DNA of 53,688 bases from positions 1,837-55,524 of the forward strand of contig NZ_JACWCT010000067.1 in NCBI RefSeq assembly GCF_016613415.1, written 5' to 3'. Both the position numbers and the translations under genes were made by a program. The stretch comes from Methylobacterium ajmalii (GTDB lineage Bacteria; Pseudomonadota; Alphaproteobacteria; Rhizobiales; Beijerinckiaceae). Of this stretch, positions 41,585 through 53,066 are shown in pieces; positions within the stretch are counted from its first letter, which is position 1; each line of letters begins with the position of its first letter. The notes under the pieces were generated by a model. That model was not told the origin of the DNA. It did no database searches and was given only the letters and a program-made list of their open reading frames with translations.

Positions 41585-42422
41585 GGCCGGCCTGCCCCGT
41601 CGGGCGGGCCGCCGGTTCCTCCTCGCGCTTCTCGGCCTCGTCATGGCCGGGGCCGGCCCGACCGCGGCGCTCGACGCCGCGGTGCGGACCCCGGTGCCAG
41701 CCGCGACGGGCTACCGCAACGCCCGCGAGGCGATGCGGACGGGCATGCGCGACTACAATGCGGGTGACAAGGAAGGCGCCGCCCGCGCCCTCGAATACGC
41801 CGCCGGGCAGGGCCACGCGCTGGCCCTGTGGAAGCTCGGCCGCATGTACGCGGAGGGCGACGGCGTCCCGCACGACGACCTCAAGGCGTTCGAGTTCTTC
41901 TCGAAGATCGCCGACGAGAACGCCGACGAGGGCCCGGAGGCGCCGAATGCCGGCGTGGTGGCGAGCGCCTTCACGGCGCTCGGCCGCTACTTCCTCGACG
42001 GGATCAAGGGCTCCTACGTGCGCTCGAACGTCGAGCGCGCCTACGACATGTTCAACTACGCGGCGACCTACTACGGCGACCCGAACGCGCAGTACAATCT
42101 CGCCCGGCTCTACCTCGACGGCACCGGCGTGACCCAGGACCCGCGCCAGGCGGCGCGCTGGTTCAACCTCGCCGCCGAGAAGGGGCATCCGGCGGCCCAG
42201 GCGCTGCTCGGCCAGCTCCTGATCAACGGCCAGGGCGTCACCGTGCAGCGCGCCCGGGGCCTCGCTTGGCTGACGCTGGCCCGCGATGCGGCGGACGGCC
42301 CCAAGGACCAGTGGATCGTCACCCTGCAGGAGCAGGCGATGGCGGCCGCCAACGAGCGCGACCGGGCCGAGGCCCAGTCCCAGGTCGACGGCTTCTACCG
42401 CCGCAGCGCCAAGGGACGATGA
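41571..42422 (+). CDS. Sel1-repeat exported protein
   Basis: A 283-aa protein with an N-terminal export signal (about 1-35, RRFLLALLGLVMAGAGPTAA) and four to five Sel1-type repeats (for example GHALALWKLGRMYAEGDGVP, PNAQYNLARLYLDGTGVTQD and GHPAAQALLGQLLINGQGVT). Sel1 proteins are TPR-like scaffolds, often periplasmic. GGAG lies nine bases before ATG 41571, inside ilvD. The pairing with ilvD looks positional rather than functional. Confidence 0.85.
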   Translation: MRISEAGLPRRAGRRFLLALLGLVMAGAGPTAALDAAVRTPVPAATGYRNAREAMRTGMRDYNAGDKEGAARALEYAAGQGHALALWKLGRMYAEGDGVPHDDLKAFEFFSKIADENADEGPEAPNAGVVASAFTALGRYFLDGIKGSYVRSNVERAYDMFNYAATYYGDPNAQYNLARLYLDGTGVTQDPRQAARWFNLAAEKGHPAAQALLGQLLINGQGVTVQRARGLAWLTLARDAADGPKDQWIVTLQEQAMAAANERDRAEAQSQVDGFYRRSAKGR

Positions 42423-42439
42423 TGAAAGCCGGGCGCTGA

Positions 42440-42467
42440 GCGAGGGGACGGCGTCCCGCCCCCTCGC
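42440..42467. terminator. Bidirectional hairpin between convergent genes
   Basis: A GC-rich stem (GCGAGGGG with CCCCTCGC) spans the 53-bp gap between the Sel1 gene and the convergent glutathione S-transferase gene. No T-run, so a terminator role is likely from position rather than proven by sequence. Confidence 0.4.
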
Positions 42468-42475
42468 CTCCCGCC

Positions 42476-43099
42476 TCAGCCCTGGCGGGCCGCGATCGCC
42501 GTCTTGAACGACGGGCGCTCCAGGATGCCGGTCACGTAGGCCGCGAGGCGCGCCCAGCGCCCGGCATCGACCGTCTCGCCGGCGAGACGCAGGTTGTGGA
42601 AGCTCGTCGCGACCGAGATGTCGGCCAGGCCGAACGCGCCGCCGACGAGGAACTCCCCGTCGATCTGCCCCTCCAGGTAGTCGTAGAGCCGCGGCAACTC
42701 CTCGCCGAGGCACTTGGCCACCACGGCCTCGTCGCAGGGCTGGTTCATCATCTTCGGCCGCAGCACCCGCTGCACGAACGGCTTGATCAGGACCGGGAAC
42801 AGCTCGGTATCGCCGAACTCGTCGAACCAGATCGCCCGGCCGAGATCCCGGGCCTCCGTCGGCAGCAAGGCCGGCGCCGGGTGCTTGCGCTCCAGGTAGT
42901 GGATGATCGCCGAGGAATCGGCCAGCAGGAAGCCGTCGTCGTCGAGCGCCGGGATCTTGCCGAGCGGGCTCGCGGCCTGGAAGCGCGGATCGGGGTCGTG
43001 GAAGCGCAGCGGCACGTGCTGGACTTCGACGCCCTTCTCGGCGAGGACGACCAGCACCTTGCGGACGAAGGGCGACAGGCTGGTGCCGTAGAGTTTCAT
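42476..43099 (-). CDS. Glutathione S-transferase
   Basis: Soluble 207-aa GST. The thioredoxin-like domain begins MKLYGTSLSPFVRKVLVVLA with a likely catalytic Ser near residue 7-9, and continues with PLGKIPALDDDGFLLADSSA, whose cis-proline and glutathione-binding Asp-Ser pair are present. The C-terminal helical domain contains the FLVGGAFGLADISVA capping motif. A GAGGGAG site precedes ATG 43099. Substrate unknown. Confidence 0.9.
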   Translation of the reverse strand: MKLYGTSLSPFVRKVLVVLAEKGVEVQHVPLRFHDPDPRFQAASPLGKIPALDDDGFLLADSSAIIHYLERKHPAPALLPTEARDLGRAIWFDEFGDTELFPVLIKPFVQRVLRPKMMNQPCDEAVVAKCLGEELPRLYDYLEGQIDGEFLVGGAFGLADISVATSFHNLRLAGETVDAGRWARLAAYVTGILERPSFKTAIAARQG

Positions 43100-43243
43100 C
43101 GGGTGTTCTCCCTCGCGGCCGGGAGGCCGCCGGGGCGGATATCGCGCCCGGCCGGCCGGTTGACACCCCTCCCCGGCCTGGAAACCGCGGGGCCGCGCGG
43201 CCATACTCCGCCCCGGCCGTTCCCGGCCCGGAAAGGCCGATCC

Positions 43244-43555
43244 GTGGACGATACCTTCGAACTGCGCGAGCGCCTGTCGCGCGCCTGGCGGGCGGTGTTC
43301 GACAACGCCGTCGCGGCCGGCAGCCCGCCCGATGCGGTGGTCGAGACGATGACGGCGGTGGCCCATGCGCGCTTCGCCGAATTGTTCGGCACCGCCGCCG
43401 CGGCGAGCTACCTCGCGCTGCTCGCCGAGCAGATGCGCGACGTCGACCACGGCGAGGCCGAGATCCTGATCCGCGGCGAGGCGCCCGGGCCGGCGCCGTT
43501 CGACGAGGCGATGCCGGCGATGGATCCGGTCTGGATCGAGCGCGACCCGGCCTGA
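43244..43555 (+). CDS. Hypothetical protein, helical
   Basis: A 103-aa protein I do not recognise: almost all helix (ELRERLSRAWRAVFDNAV and MTAVAHARFAELFG), acidic at the C-terminus, no signal or membrane span. The GTG start at 43244 follows a purine-rich stretch (GGAAAGG). It is divergent from the GST gene with 144 bp between. Confidence 0.6.
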   Translation: MDDTFELRERLSRAWRAVFDNAVAAGSPPDAVVETMTAVAHARFAELFGTAAAASYLALLAEQMRDVDHGEAEILIRGEAPGPAPFDEAMPAMDPVWIERDPA

Positions 43556-43665
43556 CGCGGGCGCGTGCGCTCGCGCACATGACGGGGGGTGGGCTCGGGA
43601 ACGCCGATCGGACTCGGCGATTCCGTCGGGCAGGATCAACCCCGTGCCCTTGCACGAGCGCAGCC

Positions 43666-44019
43666 ATGATCGTTCGGCCACTTCTCGTCGCCGCTGCCTG
43701 GGCGGCCTTCTGCTTCACGGCCCAGCCACACCGGGAGCCGGCCTCCCCGCAGGATCCGGTGCTCCTCACCGGCATCGAGGCCGATCTCGCCAGCCGCCGC
43801 TGCGACGGCGTGCGGATCGATGCCGAGCATTTCCGGACCTTCTCGTCGCAGGTGCAGCTCAACCACGCCGACTTCTTCCAGAAGACCCGGTCCGCCCGCC
43901 TGCAGGCCGCCCTCGACGACCTCGACGGCCGGCTCCGCACCGACCGCCAGGCGGCCTGCGCGGCGATCTGGGTGGCGTACGGGCCCGGAAGCCCGTTGCA
44001 ACTGTTGCGGCGGGGGTGA
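43666..44019 (+). CDS. Hypothetical exported protein
   Basis: A 117-aa protein with a signal peptide (MIVRPLLVAAAWAAFCFTAQ). The mature part is helical and has a pair of cysteines (RRCDGVRID and QAACAAIW) that could form a disulfide. I do not recognise the family. ATG 43666 is the only start that gives a signal peptide. Confidence 0.6.
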   Translation: MIVRPLLVAAAWAAFCFTAQPHREPASPQDPVLLTGIEADLASRRCDGVRIDAEHFRTFSSQVQLNHADFFQKTRSARLQAALDDLDGRLRTDRQAACAAIWVAYGPGSPLQLLRRG

Positions 44020-44397
44020 GGCAGGGAGCGTGTCATGCACTGTTTCTGACGTGCCTGATCCGCACAAGTCGGCGTCCCGACCTGGCTGCGGTCATCCACG
44101 TTCCCCGGCATGACGCGCGGCACCGCCAGGTGCACAGGCGTGTCCACCGTCCTTCGATCGCGACCGCGACGTTCGGGTCAGATCCTCTCCGGATATGGGA
44201 CCTTGGCGGCGTCCTCCCCCGGAATCACGGCGAGGCCGCCCGGACCTCGTTCCCGGCCGCGACGGCAAAGGACGTCGAGGGCATCCACTGGCCTCGCTCG
44301 TGGAGCATCGGGTACGGCCAGCGTGGACCGCAGGAGCGCTGCTTCGAGGGCACGGCCCTGAGCGTCGACAGGCACCGGGGGACCTTCTGATGCGCCC
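44020..44397. other. Intergenic region, 378 bp
   Basis: No supported gene. One plus-strand frame that ends at 44390 gives a somewhat protein-like stretch (DPLRIWDLGGVLPRNHGE, then IHWPRSWSIGYGQRG) but has no good start or ribosome site and I know of no homologue; it could be a remnant. The region lies between convergent genes. Confidence 0.4.
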
Positions 44398-45183
44398 TCA
44401 CGGCTCCACCCGCCGGAGCAGGAAGGTGGTGCCGATCTCGGGGTCGCGGCGCCAGCGCCCCTCCCCCACCGGGATCAGCTCGACGCTGTGGCCGCGTCGC
44501 GCCACGAGGGTGAGGCGGCCGGCCTCGTAGTGCCAGGCGGTCGGATCGAACAGGGCGAGGCCGGCGTCGCGGCAGCCCTCCTGCACCTGGGCGGTCACTT
44601 GGGCGGTCACTTGGGCGGTCTCGGCCCGGAGCACCACCCGGCAAACGTCCTTCTCGACGAAGCGGTCCAGGGTGTAGAGCCCGGCCACCGAGGCGGCGGT
44701 CGAAGGCGCTCCCGCCCAATTCTCCGGGCCGGCTCCGCGCAGGCTCGACGGGGTCGTCAGCGCGGCTTGCGTCACCAGCGGCGCTGCGGGCCGCGAGTTG
44801 GTCGGGATCGTGCCCGCCTGAGCCAGGCTGTAGCGCTCGCCGCCGGGGGTCTCGGCGCTGCGCGGGCCGTCGCCCTCGGGGCCCGCGAAGGCCAGCACCG
44901 GCTGGCCCTCCCGGTCGAGGAGCTGGATCATCTCCCCCTCCTGGCGCCAGCCGACGATGCCGTTGATCAGCGGCAGCGCCCGCCGGCAGCCGGCGGGGAA
45001 GCGCAGGGCCCGGCCCACGCTCCCGGGCTCCGCTCCCAGCATCAGGCCGCAGCGGCGGAAGCTGCCGTCCAGCGCCAGCTCCCACGGCCCCGCGGCGTCC
45101 GGGAGCGGGCTCGCCTCCTGCGCCGCCGCGCATCCCGCCCAGGTGAGGAAACCGAGGACGGGGAGGAGGCGGCGCAGGCGCAT
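44398..45183 (-). CDS. Exported AprI/Inh-like protein with internal micro-repeat
   Basis: A 261-aa exported protein (signal peptide about 1-22, ending CAAAQ; the cysteine in TWAGC also gives a possible lipobox). Two units resemble AprI/Inh metalloprotease-inhibitor folds: GPWELALDGSFRRCGLML to about residue 105, and GLYTLDRFVEKDVCRVVL to the end, each with a Cys pair. In the second unit the sequence TAQVTAQVTAQV comes from a 12-bp DNA repeat in tandem (44586-44620). The inhibitor assignment is from pattern only; no target protease is adjacent. Confidence 0.65.
   Translation of the reverse strand: MRLRRLLPVLGFLTWAGCAAAQEASPLPDAAGPWELALDGSFRRCGLMLGAEPGSVGRALRFPAGCRRALPLINGIVGWRQEGEMIQLLDREGQPVLAFAGPEGDGPRSAETPGGERYSLAQAGTIPTNSRPAAPLVTQAALTTPSSLRGAGPENWAGAPSTAASVAGLYTLDRFVEKDVCRVVLRAETAQVTAQVTAQVQEGCRDAGLALFDPTAWHYEAGRLTLVARRGHSVELIPVGEGRWRRDPEIGTTFLLRRVEP
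44586..44620. repeat. 12-bp tandem repeat, three units
   Basis: The unit TGGGCGGTCACT occurs about 2.9 times in a row inside the AprI/Inh-like gene and encodes repeated TAQV. In-frame unit length means copy changes would alter only the length of the protein. Confidence 0.8.
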
Positions 45184-45202
45184 GGCGTGGCTCTCGGGTT
45201 CG

Positions 45203-46159
<957 letters not shown>

Positions 46160-46305
46160 GCCTGTCTCCCGGTCTTTTCTGGCCATCCGACGATGGGCGC
46201 ATGGCGAGGGCGCTTGATCTTGCGCCCCGCGCGCCCGATGATGGCCGCCAACACGAGAGGCGGCAAGACAGGCCGCCCCGTTCGACGGGTCGAGGAAACA
46301 CCCCA

Positions 46306-46413
46306 ATGAGCGCCAGACACCCTGATCGGGGCCCGCCTGTCGTGTGTTCGTCGTCTGCCTGTGGCAGCGCTGCCGTTTCGGTCCGCGCGCCGCGCGCGAC
46401 CCTATTCTCATAG
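46306..46413 (+). CDS. Short upstream ORF (possible leader peptide)
   Basis: A 35-codon frame with a strong ribosome site (GAGGAA eight bases before ATG 46306), ending 19 bp before the ABC ATPase start. The peptide is Ser/Ala/Arg/Pro-rich with two cysteines (VVCSSSACGS). No known family. It may be a translated leader that controls the importer or simply a chance frame; evidence is the ribosome site and position. Confidence 0.35.
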   Translation: MSARHPDRGPPVVCSSSACGSAAVSVRAPRATLFS

Positions 46414-46432
46414 ACACGACCACGAGGAGCCG

Positions 46433-47524
<1,092 letters not shown>

Positions 47525-47536
47525 GCCGAGGACTTC

Positions 47537-47571
47537 CGGCCGGCGGCGGGACGCCATCCCGCCGCCGGCCG
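47537..47571 (+). promoter_or_regulatory. Perfect 15-bp intercistronic hairpin
   Basis: 47537-47551 pairs without mismatch with 47557-47571 around a five-base loop, between the ATPase gene and the binding-protein gene. There is no T-run. Such a stem at an operon junction can mark RNA processing, protect one segment from decay, or attenuate; here it would let the binding protein be made at a level different from the ATPase. Confidence 0.7.
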
Positions 47572-47613
47572 CGACCGATCAACGATCAGAACAATCCCGG
47601 GAGACACGCCACG

Positions 47614-48924
47614 ATGTCAGCCTTCGATCGTCGCCAGATCCTCAAGGCGGGTGCCGCGCTCGGCCTCGCCTCCGCCGCGGGCCTCGAGGGCTTCGCCCGC
47701 GCCTGGGCCCAAGAGAGCCAGTGGAAGCCCGAGGCCGGCGCCTCGCTCAAGCTCCTGCGCTGGAAGCGCTTCATCCCCGCCGAGGACGAGGCCTTCATGC
47801 GCCTCGTCGACGCCTTCACCAAGGCCACCGGCGTACCGGTGAGCGTGACGAGCGAATCCTTCGACGACATCCAGCCCAAGGCCTCGGTCGCGGCCAATAC
47901 CGGCCAGGGCCCGGACATGGTCTGGGGCCTCTACTCCTTCCCGGCCCTCTTCCCGTCGAAGTGCCTCAAGGTCGGCGACGTCGCGGACTATCTCGGCAAG
48001 AAGTACGGCGGCTGGCTGCCCACCGCCGAGGCCTACGGCAAGGTGAAGGGCGAGTGGATCGCCATTCCGATGGCGTTCAACGGCGGCTACCTCAACTACC
48101 GCATCTCGGCCATGAACAAGGCCGGCTTCCAGAAATTCCCGGAGGACCTCGATGGCTTCCTGGAACTCTGCAAGGCGATGAAGAAGAACAACACCCCGGC
48201 GGGCTTCGCGCTCGGCCACGCCACCGGCGACGCCAACTCGTGGATCCACTGGGCGCTGTGGTCGCATGGCGGCAACCTGGTCGACGCCAACGAGAAGATC
48301 ATCATCAACTCGCCGGAGACCGCCAAGGCGCTCGAATACGTCAAGGCACTCTACGAGACCTTCGTGCCCGGCACGGTGTCGTGGAACGACTCGTCCAACA
48401 ACAAGGCGTTCCTGTCGGGCGACCTGTACCTGACCAACAACGGCATCTCGATCTACGCCGCGGCGAAGAACGAGAAGAAAGACATCGCGGCGGACATGGA
48501 CCACGCCGCCTACCCGGTCGGCAAGTCCGGCAAGCCGACCGAGTTCCAGCTCGCCTTCCCGATCCTGGCCTACACCTACACCAAGGCGCCGAACGCCTGC
48601 AAAGCCTTCATGGCCTTCGCGCTCGAGGCCCAGAACTACAACGCCTGGCTCGAATCGGCGCAGGGCTATCTCTGCCACCCGCTGCGGGCGTATTCCAACA
48701 ACCCGATCTGGACCGCCGACCCGAAGAACAAGGTGTTCGGCGAGGCCTCGACCCGGACGCTGGCCGCCGGCGGCCTCGCCCCGGTGAGCGAGAAGGTGGC
48801 CGCCGTGCTCGCCGACTTCGTCGTCGTCGACATGTTCGCCTCCTACTGCACCGGCCGCGAGGACCTGAAGGGCGCGATCCGCACGGCGGAGAAGCAGGCC
48901 CAGCGGATCTTCCGGTCGGCCTGA
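47614..48924 (+). CDS. ABC importer substrate-binding protein, Tat-type signal
   Basis: Periplasmic binding protein of 436 aa (family 1 / CUT1 extracellular solute-binding). The N-terminus SAFDRRQILKAGAALGLASA carries a twin-arginine motif (Arg6-Arg7) and cleavage near ARAWAQ, so export should be by the Tat pathway. The mature part has typical features (FDDIQPKASVAANTGQGPDM, GGNLVDANEKIIINSPETAK). The ligand is probably a sugar, polyol or similar; no finer assignment is possible. Confidence 0.9.
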   Translation: MSAFDRRQILKAGAALGLASAAGLEGFARAWAQESQWKPEAGASLKLLRWKRFIPAEDEAFMRLVDAFTKATGVPVSVTSESFDDIQPKASVAANTGQGPDMVWGLYSFPALFPSKCLKVGDVADYLGKKYGGWLPTAEAYGKVKGEWIAIPMAFNGGYLNYRISAMNKAGFQKFPEDLDGFLELCKAMKKNNTPAGFALGHATGDANSWIHWALWSHGGNLVDANEKIIINSPETAKALEYVKALYETFVPGTVSWNDSSNNKAFLSGDLYLTNNGISIYAAAKNEKKDIAADMDHAAYPVGKSGKPTEFQLAFPILAYTYTKAPNACKAFMAFALEAQNYNAWLESAQGYLCHPLRAYSNNPIWTADPKNKVFGEASTRTLAAGGLAPVSEKVAAVLADFVVVDMFASYCTGREDLKGAIRTAEKQAQRIFRSA

Positions 48925-49285
48925 TGCGCTCACCCCCTCGTTCGAGAGGGCCGACAGCGTCACGCAGCGATCCGTGCGCATTCCCCTCTCCCCGCGGGCG
49001 GGGAGAGGGCTTTGGTGACCCGGTCGTCACCAAAGCGAGGCGGTAGCCGAAGGTGAAGGGGCGTTCCCGGGTGAGACACCTCCGGGAGCACCCCCTCACC
49101 CTCGCTCCGGCTCCGCCTGCACTCACTTCATCGACGACAAGGTCGATGAAGTCCTCTCCCCGCCCGCGGTGAGAGGAGAAACCCGCGTCTCATGCGGCGA
49201 CGGATGAGTGCGGCAGTCCGATGATGCCGCTCTCGTCTGCCCCGAGACAGCCCGAGAACGAAAACACACCCGGAGGAGGCTCCCC
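48925..49285. repeat. Complex palindromic repeats inside the ABC operon
   Basis: A 361-bp non-coding stretch between the binding-protein and first permease genes. It contains several inverted pairs: CTCTCCCCGCGGGCGGGGAGAG near 48986; TTTGGTGAC/GTCACCAAA at about 49012-49035; and ACTTCATCGAC/GTCGATGAAGT at about 49125-49152. A further block near 49143-49181 (TCCTCTCCCCGCCCGCGGTGAGAGGAG) resembles the first. No gene is credible. As RNA it would be highly folded and probably protects the upstream binding-protein message. Confidence 0.65.
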
Positions 49286-50230
49286 GTGGCCGACATCGCC
49301 CTCGCCCGCCCCGCCGCGGCGGCGTCCACGACCGGCTCGGCCTGGAGCCGGCTGCGGACGAGCCGCGGCTGGCTGGGCTTCTGGTTCATGCTGCCGGCGG
49401 CCGCGATCCTGCTGCTGTTCCTGGCCTATCCGCTGGCGAAGGGCATCTGGCTCTCGCTCACCGACACCCGCATCGGGCGCGGCGGCAACTTCGTCGGGAT
49501 CGAGAACTACGAATGGCTGTGGGACGACAGCGTCTTCTGGCTCTCGGTGTTCAACACGCTGGTCTATACGGGCTTCGCCTCGGTGGCGAAGTTCGGCATC
49601 GGCCTCTACCTGGCGCTGCTGCTCAACAAGCGGCTGCCGTTCAAGGCGCTGATCCGCTCGATCGTGCTGATCCCGTTCGTCGTGCCGACCGTGCTGTCGG
49701 CGCTGGCCTTCTGGTGGATCTTCGACAGCCAGTTCTCGATCATCTCGTGGTCGCTGCGCCATCTCGGCCTGCTCGACCACAACATCGACTTCCTGGGCGA
49801 TCCGACCATGGCACGGATCTGCGTGACCTTCGCCAACATCTGGCGCGGCGTGCCGTTCATCGCCATCACGCTGCTGGCCGGCCTCCAGACCGTCTCGCCC
49901 TCGCTCTACGAGGCGGCGACGATCGACGGCGCGACCCCGTGGCAGAACTTCCGCCACATCACCCTGCCGCTCCTCACCCCGATCATCGCCGTGGTGATGA
50001 CCTTCTCGGTGCTGTTCACCTTCACCGACTTCCAGCTGATCTGGGCGATGACCCGCGGCGGCCCGGTCAACGCCACCCACCTGATGGCGACCCTGTCCTA
50101 CCAGCGCGGCATCCTGTCGGGGAATCTCGGCGAGGGCGCGGCCATCGCCACCGCGATGGTGCCGTTCCTGATCTTCGCCATCGGGATCTCGTGGTTCGGC
50201 CTCCAGAACCGCAAGTGGCAGACCGGCTGA
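49286..50230 (+). CDS. ABC importer permease (MalF/UgpA type)
   Basis: Inner-membrane permease of 314 aa with six main transmembrane helices. The cytoplasmic EAA loop reads YEAATIDGATPWQNFRHITL, which contacts the ATPase. GTG 49286 is chosen for the strong GGAGGAGG site just before it; a longer in-frame start at 49208 lacks one. Pairs with the next gene, 19 bp downstream. Confidence 0.92.
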   Translation: MADIALARPAAAASTTGSAWSRLRTSRGWLGFWFMLPAAAILLLFLAYPLAKGIWLSLTDTRIGRGGNFVGIENYEWLWDDSVFWLSVFNTLVYTGFASVAKFGIGLYLALLLNKRLPFKALIRSIVLIPFVVPTVLSALAFWWIFDSQFSIISWSLRHLGLLDHNIDFLGDPTMARICVTFANIWRGVPFIAITLLAGLQTVSPSLYEAATIDGATPWQNFRHITLPLLTPIIAVVMTFSVLFTFTDFQLIWAMTRGGPVNATHLMATLSYQRGILSGNLGEGAAIATAMVPFLIFAIGISWFGLQNRKWQTG

Positions 50231-50249
50231 CAAGAAGGATCGAACACCC

Positions 50250-51140
50250 ATGGCCGCGACCACGACCGCCCACACCCCCGACGACAGCGAAGGCATGGCC
50301 TATCTCGACACGCTGCCCAAGCGCGTCGTCACGGTCTACCTGCCGCTCTTCGTCATCCTGGTGGTGCTGCTCTTCCCGTTCTACTGGATGGCCTTGACCG
50401 CCATCAAACCGGACGACCAGCTCATCGACATGGAGACCTACAACCCGTTCTGGGTGGTCTCGCCGACGCTCAAGCACATCACGAAGCTCTTGTTCCAGAC
50501 CAACTATCCGCTGTGGCTCTGGAACACGATGATGATCTCGGTGGCGGCCACCGTGCTGTCGCTGTTCGCCAGCGTGCTCGCGGCCTACGCGATCGTGCGG
50601 ATCCGCTACAAGGGCGCGGTGGCGGTCGGCGCGGCGATCTTCCTCGCCTACCTGGTGCCGCCCTCGATCCTGTTCATCCCGCTCGCCACCATCATCCAGG
50701 CCTACGGGCTCTACGATTCGCCCTTCGCCCTGGTGCTGGTCTACCCGACCATCCTGATCCCGTTCTCGACCTGGCTCCTGATGGGGTACTTCAAGACCAT
50801 CCCCTACGAGCTGGAAGAGTGCGCGCTCATCGACGGGGCGAGCCGCTGGCAGATCCTCGTCAAGATCATCCTGCCGCTGGCGGTGCCGGGGCTGATCTCG
50901 GCCGGGATCTTCTCGCTGACGCTCTGCTGGAACGAGTTCATCTACGCGCTGACCTTCCTGTCCTCGACCCAGAACAAGACCGTGCCGGTGGCGGTGGTGA
51001 GCGAGTTCGTCGACGGCGACATCTACCGCTGGGGCTCGCTGATGGCGGGCGCACTCGTCGGCTCCCTGCCGCTGGTGATCCTCTACTCGTTCTTCGTCGA
51101 GCACTACGTCTCGGCCATGACCGGGGCGGTGAAGGAGTAA
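50250..51140 (+). CDS. ABC importer permease (MalG/UgpE type)
   Basis: Second permease, 296 aa, six transmembrane helices, with the EAA loop ECALIDGASRWQILVKIILP. With the preceding permease it forms the membrane channel of the importer. GAAGGA lies upstream of ATG 50250. It is the last gene of the operon; the region after it holds a long inverted repeat. Confidence 0.92.
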   Translation: MAATTTAHTPDDSEGMAYLDTLPKRVVTVYLPLFVILVVLLFPFYWMALTAIKPDDQLIDMETYNPFWVVSPTLKHITKLLFQTNYPLWLWNTMMISVAATVLSLFASVLAAYAIVRIRYKGAVAVGAAIFLAYLVPPSILFIPLATIIQAYGLYDSPFALVLVYPTILIPFSTWLLMGYFKTIPYELEECALIDGASRWQILVKIILPLAVPGLISAGIFSLTLCWNEFIYALTFLSSTQNKTVPVAVVSEFVDGDIYRWGSLMAGALVGSLPLVILYSFFVEHYVSAMTGAVKE

Positions 51141-51555
51141 GACTCCGCTCGAGATCTGAAGGATGCACCGCAGGATACGCTCCATCCCACCCGCGACCTC
51201 ATCCTGGGGTGCGACCGAAGGGAGCCTCGAACGAGGCCTCCAGAAAACGCACAGACGTCTGGAGGCCTCCTTCAGGGTCAGTCGATTTGCAATCGGCTGA
51301 CACCTCAGGATGAGGTCGTGGGTGGGACGAGACCTGCCAGGGGCCAAGCATATTCCGACGCTGCCGGGGCCCCCGAGAGGCCGCGCGGCCGAAGATGGCG
51401 GTCGGGTCTCGGCGCCCTTGCGACGCCTGCATCCCCTTGCGGCGCCGCGGGGTCTACCCGTCGGCGGTTCAGGCGGTTACATGACGGGTCCGCCGCGTGC
51501 GCGCGCCACGCGCCCGGCCCTACCGTCAGGTCTTCGTGACAAGGCAAACACCCCG
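51141..51555. other. Intergenic region, 415 bp, with dispersed repeat and leuC upstream region
   Basis: The left part holds copy 2 of the dispersed inverted repeat (51185-51326). The right part (about 51330-51555) precedes leuC. An in-frame ATG at 51481 extends leuC upstream but has no family similarity. I see no leucine-rich leader peptide, T-box or other known riboswitch. Confidence 0.5.
51185..51326 (-). repeat. Dispersed inverted-repeat element, copy 2
   Basis: Ends are 26-bp inverted repeats: 51186-51211 and 51301-51326 match in 24 of 26 positions after reverse-complementing. Nested inside are a hairpin (GTCAGTCGATT/AATCGGCTGAC at 51278-51302) and the pair GAGGCCTCCAGA / TCTGGAGGCCTCC. 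The reverse complement follows copy 1 at 19081-19210 block by block. No coding capacity; probably a non-autonomous palindromic element, here also serving as a terminator of the ABC operon. Confidence 0.78.
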
Positions 51556-52971
<1,416 letters not shown>

Positions 52972-52986
52972 TCCTGTCTCACGAAA

Positions 52987-53019
52987 CGGCGGAGTTCGGC
53001 GTTGACGCCGGCTCCGCCG
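52987..53019 (+). terminator. Nested hairpin after leuC
   Basis: An outer 8-bp stem (52987-52994 with 53012-53019) encloses an inner 5-bp stem (CGGCG/CGCCG) with loop TTGA. It starts 15 bases after the leuC stop. There is no T-run; a terminator or 3'-end stabiliser of the leuC message is the likely role. Confidence 0.5.
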
Positions 53020-53030
53020 CCGACTAAACG
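53002..53030 (+). promoter_or_regulatory. Possible sigma-70 promoter of tRNA-Leu
   Basis: TTGACG at 53002-53007 and TAAACG at 53025-53030 are 17 bp apart, 37 bp before the tRNA. The -35 word is good but lies in the hairpin loop described above; the -10 word is weak. Low confidence. Confidence 0.3.
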
Positions 53031-53066
53031 ACTGACACCGGGGCGCCGCCAAGGCGACGCTCTAGG

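Noticed and set aside
44110..44390. Plus-strand frames between the exported hypothetical and the AprI-like gene
   Set aside because: No ribosome site, no consistent start and no recognisable family; one frame looks mildly protein-like and is noted in the gap entry only.
51481..51555. Possible leucine leader peptide or N-terminal extension of leuC
   Set aside because: The frame has only two leucine codons (CTA and CTT), no attenuator-like alternative stems that I can see, and no similarity to LeuC.
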